Part shown: piece by piece, positions 54,182 to 61,663 of the stretch | Numbering within the stretch: position 1 is the first letter of the stretch | Layout of the letters: each line of letters starts with the position of its first letter | The notes under the pieces: generated by a model | Told to the model about the DNA's origin: nothing | The model's input: the letters and a program-made list of their open reading frames with translations, nothing else | The model's database searches: none | Made by a program: the position numbers and the translations under genes | NCBI GenBank assembly: GCA_019931185.1 | Contig: JAINDK010000020.1 | Location: 23,321-87,320 of the forward strand | DNA: 64,000 bases | Direction: 5' to 3' | From: Bryobacter sp. CoA8 C33 | GTDB lineage: Bacteria; Acidobacteriota; Terriglobia; Bryobacterales; Bryobacteraceae

Positions 54182-54185
<4 letters not shown>
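52392..54185 (+). CDS. lysS: lysyl-tRNA synthetase, class II, with C-terminal extension
   Basis: A 597-residue class II LysRS. The start is TTG 52392, supported by TGAGGT 7 bases upstream. The OB-fold anticodon-binding domain occupies about 55-140 (AGRLMSWRKMGGMAFGHVQD). The catalytic core has motif 1 (FLEFNTPIIQSQYGG), motif 2 (FVIGRHFRNEGIDRSHHPEF) and motif 3 (GIGPGLERMAMIFTGKEDI). Standard bacterial LysRS ends just after motif 3; here about 100 more residues follow FFPLMKP, with a helix (TAEEFAEWLAQGRLRP) and a strand-rich segment. The role of the extension is unknown. The stop overlaps bcp convergently by 4 bases. Confidence 0.92.
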
Positions 54186-54646
<461 letters not shown>

Positions 54647-54652
54647 GCGCAG

Positions 54653-55306
54653 TTAGATGCCGGCGGGCGGGGGTGTCACTAAAAATTGATGGGCGGCGAG
54701 CCAAGCGCGGGTATGAGGGGGGGGATCGGCGGCGGCGAGGCGGAGGAGGTCGGCGGGGGAATCGATATCGAACCAGGGAGGGCCGAGAGCGGTATGGAGG
54801 CCGAGGCGGGCAGCCTGGGCGAGGCTGTGGGCGAGGGTATTTTGGGTGGACCATTCGATGTGATCGAAGAGGTCGGGGGGAAGGCGGCGGAACATGACGG
54901 CGTAGTAGCCGCCGTCCTCGGTGGGGCCGAAGGCGAGATCGGCGGGGCTGGCGAGGAGGGCGTCGAGATGGGCGGGGGGGAGCGTGGGGGCGTCACTGCC
55001 GAGGAGCAGGACCTGGGAGGCGCCGCGGGAGAAGGCGCCGTGGGCGGCGTGCCACATGCGCTGGCCGAGGTCGAGGCCGGACTGGAGGCGGCGGGGGAAG
55101 GGGCAATGGGGCCAGGCGGCGGTGGGGGAATCGGTATGGAGTTCGACGAGGGCGCGATCGTTGAAACGGGAGAGGAGGTGGAGCGCGTCTGCCACAAAAG
55201 AGGCGTGCAGTTCGGCGCACTGATCGGCGTTGAGCAGGGGCTGGAGTCTGGTTTTGACCTGGCCCGGGATCGGCGCTTTTGCGAAAAGCAGGATGACGGG
55301 GGGCAT
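54653..55306 (-). CDS. DUF2064/TIGR04282-type glycosyltransferase-like protein
   Basis: A 217-residue GT-A-like protein resembling nucleotide-sugar or nucleotidyl transferases of the TIGR04282/DUF2064 group. It begins VILLFAKAPIPGQVKTRLQP, the family opening, and has QVLLLGSDAPTLPPAHLDAL and LAFGPTEDGGYYAVMF, where GSDAP and EDGGY are the characteristic motifs. Members often sit in glycan or cofactor clusters, but here the neighbour is bcp. Function unresolved. Confidence 0.82.
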   Translation of the reverse strand: MPPVILLFAKAPIPGQVKTRLQPLLNADQCAELHASFVADALHLLSRFNDRALVELHTDSPTAAWPHCPFPRRLQSGLDLGQRMWHAAHGAFSRGASQVLLLGSDAPTLPPAHLDALLASPADLAFGPTEDGGYYAVMFRRLPPDLFDHIEWSTQNTLAHSLAQAARLGLHTALGPPWFDIDSPADLLRLAAADPPPHTRAWLAAHQFLVTPPPAGI

Positions 55307-55330
55307 ATGGCCATTGTAAAATTTTGTTTA

Positions 55331-55669
55331 ATGAGCAAGACTATCGTTTGTTCGATCGGCGCGGCGGCAATGCTGACGCTGAGCCTGGTAGCGGTTCCGG
55401 CCCCGGCGGCACAGAACGGTAAGGCCGATAAGGGCAAGGAAGTATTCGAGCAGTGCTCGGTTTGCCACAATTCGGACTCGGATGAGAAGAAGATGGGTCC
55501 GGGGCTGAAGGGTCTTTTCAAGAAAGAAAAGATGTCGAACGGCAAGAAGCCGACGGAAGAGAATGTGCGCGGGCTGATCAATCAAGGCGGCAACGGGATG
55601 CCGGCGTATGAAGAGCTATTGAGCAAGGAAGAGCGCGACGACCTGTTGGCGTACCTGAAAACTCTGTAG
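55331..55669 (+). CDS. class I cytochrome c, periplasmic
   Basis: A 112-residue exported cytochrome. The signal peptide is SKTIVCSIGAAAMLTLSLVA. The heme-attachment motif CSVCH follows about 15 residues after cleavage (GKEVFEQCSVCHNSDSDEKK), MGPGLKGLFKKEKM is the central loop, and the methionine ligand is in GGNGMPAYEELLSKEERDDL. The start ATG at 55331 begins the signal peptide. It is divergent from the DUF2064 gene and followed by three palindromes and tRNA-Glu. It probably carries electrons between membrane complexes. Confidence 0.88.
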   Translation: MSKTIVCSIGAAAMLTLSLVAVPAPAAQNGKADKGKEVFEQCSVCHNSDSDEKKMGPGLKGLFKKEKMSNGKKPTEENVRGLINQGGNGMPAYEELLSKEERDDLLAYLKTL

Positions 55670-55718
55670 ATCCGGACCGGATCTGTTACAATCAATGATT
55701 GTGACCGCAATGGTCACA
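55668..55718 (+). repeat. three consecutive perfect palindromes between cytochrome c and tRNA-Glu
   Basis: AGATCCG-GAC-CGGATCT (55668-55684), ACAATCA-A-TGATTGT (55688-55702) and TGTGACC-GCAAT-GGTCACA (55700-55718) follow each other. The second and third share three bases, so only one can form at a time. A TACAAT (55687-55692) within the second could be the tRNA -10 element, which would place a regulator site on the promoter. The first or third might instead be a terminator, but neither has a strong T-tract. Confidence 0.55.
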
Positions 55719-55728
55719 GTCTCTTTGC

Positions 55729-55804
55729 GTCCCCATCGTCTAGAGGCCTAGGACACCGCCCTTTCACGGCGATAACCGGGGTTCGAATCCCCGTGGGGAC
55801 GCCA
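55729..55804 (+). tRNA. tRNA-Glu (anticodon UUC)
   Basis: The acceptor stem pairs GTCCCCA (55729-55735) with TGGGGAC (55794-55800), G55801 is the discriminator and CCA (55802-55804) is encoded. The anticodon loop CTTTCAC (55761-55767) gives UUC. The T arm is CCGGGGTTCGAATCCCCG. All arms are well formed, and a T-rich stretch follows the gene. Confidence 0.97.
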
Positions 55805-55866
55805 AAACTTTTTTCCTTCCTTCTTTCCTTTTTTGTTGAGCCAGTTGAATTGTTTTTTGTCCGCCG

Positions 55867-55898
55867 CGGCAAGGGAGTTGTGGCGCAGTCCCTTGCCG
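55867..55898 (+). terminator. stem-loop downstream of tRNA-Glu
   Basis: CGGCAAGGGA (55867-55876) pairs perfectly with TCCCTTGCCG (55889-55898) around a 12-base loop. There is no T-tract after it on either strand, so it may be a processing or rho-dependent structure, or a short interspersed repeat. The T-rich stretch nearer the tRNA (55808-55834) could terminate tRNA transcription by itself. Confidence 0.35.
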
Positions 55899-56022
55899 GG
55901 ATTGGGTGAAGCAGGCAGATTGTCAAAGAACGGCGCCGAAGGGTGTTGGCTTCGGGCGGGGTTGAATGGGTTTAGGGGGCGAGGGAGGGGGATCCCAGCG
56001 GCTGGTCTAAAGCGAGTGTTTT

Positions 56023-56565
56023 CTATGGGTTCGGGGCGAAGAGGGGGTTGGCTAAATTGGCTTCGAACCGCAGTTTTTCGCGGGCCTCGGCGCGGCGGAG
56101 GGAGTGGAGGCGGGACAGGGAACGCTCGAAGATGGCGGCGAGGCGGAACTCGTGGGCTTCCTGGCGGAGGAGGGAGGGCGAGGAGGCTTCGAGATGGGCG
56201 GAGGCGAGTTGTGTGAGGCGGACGCCGTCGGTGGCGGAATCGGGGTGTTGGGCGATGGCTTGGTGGACGGCTTCGTTGATGCGGGCCTGGATGATTTCCG
56301 AGAGGCGGCGGCGGCGCCAGGCGGCGTGGATCATGGTTTCGACGAGTTCGAGTTCGTTGGCGTTGGCGGGTTGGTTGAGGTCGACCATTTCGCGGGAGAA
56401 CTGGCGGAAGGCGGATTCGTCTTCGGTGAAGATGACGAAGCGGCGGGCGTAGAGGCCGTGGCGGAGGGCATTGAGCGAGGAGCGGAATTTGCCGGCGGCG
56501 GTGCGGGGGCCGGTGGATTTTTGGGCGTTGCGGCGATTGGCGGCGATTTGTTTGTCGGTGGCCAT
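56023..56565 (-). CDS. hypothetical protein, 'ANRRNAQKSTGPRT' family
   Basis: A 180-residue protein starting MATDKQIAANRRNAQKSTGP, then AAGKFRSSLNALRHGLYARR. I recognise this opening from a family of unknown function that I associate with multiple copies in acidobacterial genomes. The N-terminal basic segment could contact nucleic acid. The remainder is predicted helical and rich in Ala, Glu and Arg (WRRRRLSEIIQARINEAVHQ). No catalytic motif is visible. It lies between tRNA-Glu and an IS6 element, with 312 bases to the latter. Function unknown. Confidence 0.7.
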   Translation of the reverse strand: MATDKQIAANRRNAQKSTGPRTAAGKFRSSLNALRHGLYARRFVIFTEDESAFRQFSREMVDLNQPANANELELVETMIHAAWRRRRLSEIIQARINEAVHQAIAQHPDSATDGVRLTQLASAHLEASSPSLLRQEAHEFRLAAIFERSLSRLHSLRRAEAREKLRFEANLANPLFAPNP

Positions 56566-56877
56566 GGGAGGTGAATTCCTTGTTTGGGAGATAGAGTGGG
56601 CCAGGGGGCCCGTACGAGAGAAGAAGTAGCATGGGCGGGGGTGGGCGGAGAGGCGGGGAGGGAGGTAAGTGATTGAGGGGCGGCGGGTTGTTTATTTTGA
56701 TTCTGTTGGAACGGGGAACACCCTCCTGGACCATTGCCGATGGGAGCTAAGTGCAAGCGAAAGAGCAACGTGATTTTGAGGGGACGCTGGCGGGTTTGCT
56801 GAAGTTGGGTGATTGTCACGAAGCAAGAGGAGGGGAGCAGATTGGGCAGTGGAGTTGGTAGCGGGGTACCGGCCGGG
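56566..56877. other. G-rich intergenic region left of the IS6 element
   Basis: These 312 bases show no convincing reading frame. The plus strand is purine- and G-rich in its first half. A GGGCC-AGGG-GGCCC short palindrome is present near 56600. There is no tRNA or attachment-site signature. It may be the promoter region of the gene at 56023-56565. Confidence 0.4.
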
Positions 56878-57704
56878 GGTTGTGTTGCAAAGAACAGCCA
56901 GGCTGATAGGCTGGTCCCAGATGGCAAACCTGAGGCAGCGTCCTCTCATCTTCAAGTGGCGGCATTTCGAGCCCCACATCATTCTCTGTTCCGTCCGGTG
57001 GTACTTGCGGTTCAGCCTGTCCTATCGCGATGTGCAGGAACTGCTCACCGAGCGGGGCGTTGAAGTCGATCATTCCACGATCTGGAGGTGGGTCCAACGG
57101 TTTGCTCCGGAGCTCATGCAGCGATTGCGGCCACATCTGAAACCGACCAACCGCTCCTGGCGAGTGGACGAAACCTACGTGCGGGTGAAAGGCAGCTGGT
57201 GCTATCTATACCGTGCCATCGACTCCCAGGGGGCAACCATTGAGTTCTTCCTGTCAGCCTTTCGTGATCTGGATGCCGCCAAAAGCCTATTCCGCCGGGC
57301 GCTGCGCAATGGAGCCCATCTCCAGCCCCGCGTGGTCAACACCGATCTGGCACCCACCTATGCCTCAGCCATCCCGGCACTGAAGCGGACGGGCATCATC
57401 GCACGACGCTGCCGCCACCGGCCAGTGCAGTATTTGAACAACATCATAGAACAGGATCACCGTGCGATCAAAAAGAGGGTGAACGCCAAGCAGGGGTTTC
57501 GCGCGTTCGGCGCGGCGCGGCGGACAATCGACGGCTATGAGGCGGTGCACATGATGCGAAAGGGGCAAGTCCGGTGGCTGCCGGGCCACGAGGTCCAGCG
57601 GCAGATTCGGTTCGTCGACCAGTTGTTTGGACTCTCAACTTAGACCACAACATCGGCAAGGGCCTAGCCCATCTGCGGCGCCGGAATGTTTTTGCAACAC
57701 AACC
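56878..57704 (+). mobile_element. IS6-family insertion sequence, complete
   Basis: An 827-base element bounded by perfect 14-base inverted repeats GGTTGTGTTGCAAA (56878-56891) and TTTGCAACACAACC (57691-57704), of the IS6 type (GG...GTTGCAAA). It encloses one DDE transposase. The 8 bases flanking each end (CGGCCGGG and GCAATGCC) do not match, so there is no target duplication, as expected after recombination between copies or deletion of adjoining DNA. It borders the candidate defence cassette on the left. Confidence 0.88.
56921..57643 (+). CDS. IS6-family DDE transposase
   Basis: A 240-residue transposase. An N-terminal helix-turn-helix-type segment (LSYRDVQELLTERGVEVDHS, then TIWRWVQRF) precedes the catalytic domain with Asp in WRVDETYVRVKG, Asp in VVNTDLAPTYASAI and Glu in NNIIEQDHRAIKKR, as in IS6/IS26. 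ATG 56921 fits the usual start; a longer frame begins outside the left inverted repeat. No stop or frameshift interrupts it, so it may be active. Confidence 0.93.
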   Translation: MANLRQRPLIFKWRHFEPHIILCSVRWYLRFSLSYRDVQELLTERGVEVDHSTIWRWVQRFAPELMQRLRPHLKPTNRSWRVDETYVRVKGSWCYLYRAIDSQGATIEFFLSAFRDLDAAKSLFRRALRNGAHLQPRVVNTDLAPTYASAIPALKRTGIIARRCRHRPVQYLNNIIEQDHRAIKKRVNAKQGFRAFGAARRTIDGYEAVHMMRKGQVRWLPGHEVQRQIRFVDQLFGLST

Positions 57705-58383
57705 GCAATGCCCACCGGCAACGGTCTGTCTCCGTCGCCCCCCTTCTGGGAGCAAACGTCGCTATCGGATAGAACACGGGGATTGATTCCAAAGCGGGAG
57801 GAGTTGGCACTCCTCGCGAAATGGAGATTACTCCCGTGAGCCTCCGTCGCACTGGACGAGCGCCTCTCGACGCATCCAGCGCTACGGGTTCAGCTCAATG
57901 TCGGTTGGTTAGACCGGCTCCCTTTCCCTGGCTTGGCGGCCAGGTACTCCGGGTGAGCTGCACCCACATTCACAGTGCCAGCAAGGTGTTACTCTTCCGG
58001 CGATCTGTTGCGAGATCCTGTCTCGCGAAAACGGGTATCGGCGCAGGGGAGGGAAGGGCTTTAGCGCCGGGGGCGTTGCCCCTGCGACCAGGAGCTTTCC
58101 TCTCCTGGACCTTCCCGACTCGCCGTCTGGCAGGGGATCAGGGGTTATGCCCCTTCGGGGACGCTCCCTATGGTCGCTCAGAACCCCTGCTCCCCAGGGG
58201 GCCAGTCTAGGCGCTCATCCTCGCCGTAAAGGCCAAGCCCTTCGGGTGCGCTATCGCGCAGCCTTGACCGCTCTGGGTGAGGCCGAAGATTTTCACAACT
58301 CCCAACCTGCCTTCCAATGGCTACCTTTTCGTGAAAGGCTTCCGAATGGGACACTAGAGGTTCGCAAACAGAACACTGCTTCA
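57705..58383. other. gap between IS6 element and DNA methylase gene
   Basis: I see no gene in these 679 bases. The methylase frame is open back to 58147, but that part lacks protein-like composition and family similarity. Short hairpins are present: GCGAGA-TCCTG-TCTCGC (58010-58026) and CCCC-TTCG-GGGA near 58150. The region may carry the cassette's promoter or the remains of a disrupted gene. Confidence 0.4.
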
Positions 58384-60537
58384 ATGATTGAAAAAGACTT
58401 CAATATCGCTTTTGTGTCGGACCTGGCTCTCAGGGAGAAGCAGATTCAGCAGAACTACCGTCCCGTGATCGCCGTTCACAAGTGGTTTGCTCGCCGCCCT
58501 GGAACGTTGTTCCGAGCTCTAATCCTATCTGAGTTCGGCTCTGGCGATCTTCAGCACGAGTTCTATGAGAGCCACAATCTGGCAGACAAGCATATTTGCG
58601 ATCCATTCATGGGTGGTGGTTCACCGCTACTAGAGGCGAACCGCCTCGGCTGTGACGTTATCGGCTATGACATCAACCCGATGTCTCACTGGATCGTCAG
58701 CGAGGAGTTGTCCCACATTGACCTCAAAGCATATAGGGCAGCTGGCGCTAGGCTACGTACCGCCCTCGAAAAGAAGATCGGACACCTCTACCGAACAACG
58801 TGCCTATGCTGTGGGTCCAAGGACGCCAACGTAAAATATTTTCTTTGGGTTAAGACCCAACAGTGTTCGAATTGCGAAACATCCGTTGATCTATTTCCAG
58901 GTCAGCTCGTCGCTGAAGACGTGCGGCATCCGAAGATTGTTTTCGTTTGCGCAGATTGCGGTTCACTAACGGAGTCTGAGGATCGAAAGAACCCGGGTTC
59001 CTGCTCAACCTGTGGCAAATCTCTATCGTCGCAAGGTCCAGCTAAACGTAATCGCTGTGAATGTCCGAAGTGCCATCACACGGTTAAGTATCCCGACATC
59101 ACAAGCGGTCCGCTCAGCCACAGGCTTTTTGCAATCGAGTACCACTGCACGGCATGCAAGGCCGACCACAAGGGCCGCTTCTTTAAGCAACCAGACCAAG
59201 ACGATTTGAAACGAGTGGCCGAGGCGGAGTGTCTCCGTTCAAAGTTGAAACCGGAATTCATCCCCACAGATGCGATCCCGGCTGGAGACGAGACCGGACG
59301 GCTCCACCGCTGGGGATACGAGTTCTATCACCAGATGTTCAACGACCGACAGCTCCTCGGCCTAGAGCTTAGCTGTCGATTGATCGACAAAGAGCCGTCC
59401 GATCGCATTCGTCACGCCCTGGCCACAAATCTTTCAGATCTGTTGCGCTATCAGAACATGCTCTGCCGATACGACACGATGGCACTTAAGTCCCTCGACA
59501 TTTTTTCCGTCCATGGTTTTCCTGTCGGCCTGGTTCAGTGCGAATCGAATCTTCTCGGCATTGCGAGTGTTTCAAGGGAAATGAGCATCGGCAGCGGGGG
59601 ATGGGCCAATATTCTGGACAAGTACGCGAAGGCTAAGGCGTACTGTGATGAACCTTTCGAGATCCGCCATGTGAACGGACGGAAAGTAAAGGTTAGTATT
59701 CCGGGCGAGTGGATCGGCGAGCATCGCAACGGCAGCTACGAGCCGGAGTCCAGAAACGTCGATCTTCGCTGCGCAGATGCTGCAGAGGCAGAGCTGCTTC
59801 CAGAGAGCCTCGATGCCGTCTTTACCGACCCTCCCTACTTTGGGAATGTTCAATACGCGGAGTTGATGGACTTTTGCTACGTGTGGCTTCGCCGCCTCGC
59901 GGGCGAAGGGAAGGGATGCTTCGAGCAGGGATCGACTCGAAATCCGGCAGAACTGACCGGCAACGACAACATGAACCGGGGCCTCGATCACTTTACTCAG
60001 GGCCTCTCCCAGGTGTTTCAGCGAATGGCCAACGCGCTGAAGCCTGGCGCGCCTCTCGCTTTTACCTACCACCACAACAAGATCGAAGCGTATCACCCGA
60101 TCATCGTGGCGATTCTTGACGCCAATCTCATTTGCACAGACTCGATCCCTTGTCCTGCTGAGATGGGCGCATCCATTCACATCAATGGAACCGGATCTTC
60201 TATCATCGACACGGTCTTCGTTTGCCGCAAACAGAAGCATGTAGAAGTTCTTCCGGGCGCGGGGATCCCCGAGCGGCTTAAGTCGGATGAAGAAGCACTT
60301 CGCAAGGGCGGAGTGAAGGTAACGACAGGAGACCTACGCTGCATGTTGTTCGGCCAGATTGCCCGGCTCGCGGTACAGAGATTGTCTGCTGACTGGGACA
60401 GCCGAACTGATACGTTTGTAAAGCTGCGTCGAGTGGCAGAGGAACTGAAGATGATCGCTGAACCATTGCCAGCAACTGGCGTAAAAGAGCAACCTGCGGA
60501 GAACCGTACTACATCTCTAGAGGCGATTGTCACCTAA
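58384..60537 (+). CDS. adenine-specific DNA methylase with Zn-ribbons (DUF1156/COG1743-like)
   Basis: A 717-residue predicted N6-adenine DNA methyltransferase. The N-terminus has KWFARRPGTLFRALILSEFG, the DUF1156-type segment, followed by the AdoMet-binding motif ICDPFMGGGSPLLEA and VIGYDINPMS (residues 70-100). A cysteine-rich middle (about 140-260) holds six C-x(1-2)-C knuckles, as in the COG1743 zinc-ribbon methylases. The catalytic TDPPYFGNVQYAEL lies at 481-494, so the order is AdoMet motif then DPPY. It begins at ATG 58384, where family similarity starts. The nuclease gene follows after 16 bases. It probably protects host DNA, or marks it, for the partner nuclease. Confidence 0.85.
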   Translation: MIEKDFNIAFVSDLALREKQIQQNYRPVIAVHKWFARRPGTLFRALILSEFGSGDLQHEFYESHNLADKHICDPFMGGGSPLLEANRLGCDVIGYDINPMSHWIVSEELSHIDLKAYRAAGARLRTALEKKIGHLYRTTCLCCGSKDANVKYFLWVKTQQCSNCETSVDLFPGQLVAEDVRHPKIVFVCADCGSLTESEDRKNPGSCSTCGKSLSSQGPAKRNRCECPKCHHTVKYPDITSGPLSHRLFAIEYHCTACKADHKGRFFKQPDQDDLKRVAEAECLRSKLKPEFIPTDAIPAGDETGRLHRWGYEFYHQMFNDRQLLGLELSCRLIDKEPSDRIRHALATNLSDLLRYQNMLCRYDTMALKSLDIFSVHGFPVGLVQCESNLLGIASVSREMSIGSGGWANILDKYAKAKAYCDEPFEIRHVNGRKVKVSIPGEWIGEHRNGSYEPESRNVDLRCADAAEAELLPESLDAVFTDPPYFGNVQYAELMDFCYVWLRRLAGEGKGCFEQGSTRNPAELTGNDNMNRGLDHFTQGLSQVFQRMANALKPGAPLAFTYHHNKIEAYHPIIVAILDANLICTDSIPCPAEMGASIHINGTGSSIIDTVFVCRKQKHVEVLPGAGIPERLKSDEEALRKGGVKVTTGDLRCMLFGQIARLAVQRLSADWDSRTDTFVKLRRVAEELKMIAEPLPATGVKEQPAENRTTSLEAIVT

Positions 60538-60553
60538 CCGATCAAATTCAATC

Positions 60554-61615
60554 ATGCACCCATTTGAAGCCACCACAGAGCAGATCCAAACGGATCCGGA
60601 GAGTTTTGTTTCCGTCGTGTTTTCCAGCTTGGTCTCCGAGTTCCTTGTCCTGCCCAAGGGAGACGGATTCATTGACTATCCGGTCTTTGAGAGCGGCTAT
60701 GAGCAGCTCAAGCAGGCTACGGAATCCTTCACCAACATTGAACCGGCTCGAGTACTCGCAGCAACTCTTCAGCGGCCCATTTCGATTATCGTCCTTCGCT
60801 CAATGCTCGGATTCACACCGCCGGAATGGGCGTATGTCACGACACAACGGACAGGGCTTGAGGTAAATCAAGGCTTCACGCGATCTCTCGACAGAAAAGT
60901 GCGCATGAACCCCGCCACTCCCCTCAGGGAGGACGGCCTCACGTATCAACGGCTGAAGGCTCTTGTAGAAGTCGCGTGCCAACTCCTAGCGGAGGGAGCT
61001 CCTGAAACCGAGGTCCATAAACTACACCGCCTCGACAAGGCGGATACCAAGAGGGGAGTTGAGAGCGTCCAGACGCTTGCCGGAATTGGTGTGCCCTATG
61101 CGATGCTGCTTTACGAACGGTTCCTTGGGCGGCCATTTGCAGGCCATCGAGATTCCGTCAGCGAACTTGTGGGAGACAGCCTGGAATCCGTGATCGAGGA
61201 TGTTCTCGCGAAAGCCGGAATCAGCTACCGTAAGACGAAACGCGCAGAGCGAGTCCCAGGGTTCGATCAGGCTCCAGACTTCATTATTCCTAGCGAGTAC
61301 AATCCCCAAGTGGTCATTGAAGCCAAGCTCACCGAGGATGATGGCACGGCCCGAGACAAGATCACCCGTGTTCAGCATTTGCAATCGCTGAGCATGGAAG
61401 GGCAGGCGGCAGGTGGCCCACCAAAGTATGAGGTCATCGCCTGTATCGCGGGCCGCGGATTCGGCGTACGGCGGGAGGATATGAAAAAACTGCTGCTGGC
61501 AACCCGAGGAAAGGTCTTCACGCTGAAGACCATGGATCAATTGGTAGAGCACTCGCTTCTCAAGACGTTTCGGACGAAGTCGGGCGAGTCGACCATTGCC
61601 AAGGAGCTCGACTGA
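60554..61615 (+). CDS. PD-(D/E)XK restriction endonuclease-like protein
   Basis: A 353-residue protein. The N-terminal 200 residues are predicted mostly helical with no recognised family. The C-terminal domain has a nuclease signature: a helix with ESVIEDVLAKAGISY (Glu 211/215), Pro-Asp at 241-242 in DQAPDFIIPSEYNPQ and EAK at 256-258 in VVIEAKLTEDDGTARDK. A following helix (DKITRVQHLQSLSMEG) fits the fold. ATG 60554 was preferred to a TTG at 60527 that overlaps the methylase. Adjacency to the methylase suggests a restriction partner. Recognition sequence and cleavage are unknown. Confidence 0.78.
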   Translation: MHPFEATTEQIQTDPESFVSVVFSSLVSEFLVLPKGDGFIDYPVFESGYEQLKQATESFTNIEPARVLAATLQRPISIIVLRSMLGFTPPEWAYVTTQRTGLEVNQGFTRSLDRKVRMNPATPLREDGLTYQRLKALVEVACQLLAEGAPETEVHKLHRLDKADTKRGVESVQTLAGIGVPYAMLLYERFLGRPFAGHRDSVSELVGDSLESVIEDVLAKAGISYRKTKRAERVPGFDQAPDFIIPSEYNPQVVIEAKLTEDDGTARDKITRVQHLQSLSMEGQAAGGPPKYEVIACIAGRGFGVRREDMKKLLLATRGKVFTLKTMDQLVEHSLLKTFRTKSGESTIAKELD

Positions 61616-61663
61616 CATGTGCCATCGAAATAGCAAGACGCAAGCCGCATGAGGAGAAGTGTA

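Noticed and set aside
54686..55330. Plus-strand extension upstream of cytochrome c
   Set aside because: Gly/Glu/Ala-rich antisense of the DUF2064 gene; the signal peptide starts at 55331.
55714..55926. Minus-strand reading frame giving a 'TGIRTPVIAVKGRCPRPLDDG'-like peptide
   Set aside because: It is the antisense of tRNA-Glu, a well-known spurious annotation.
56870..57712. 8-base target duplication around the IS6 element
   Set aside because: The flanks CGGCCGGG and GCAATGCC do not match.
58147..58383. In-frame extension of the DNA methylase
   Set aside because: Translation is Pro/Arg/Leu-rich without domain similarity; the family start is at 58384.
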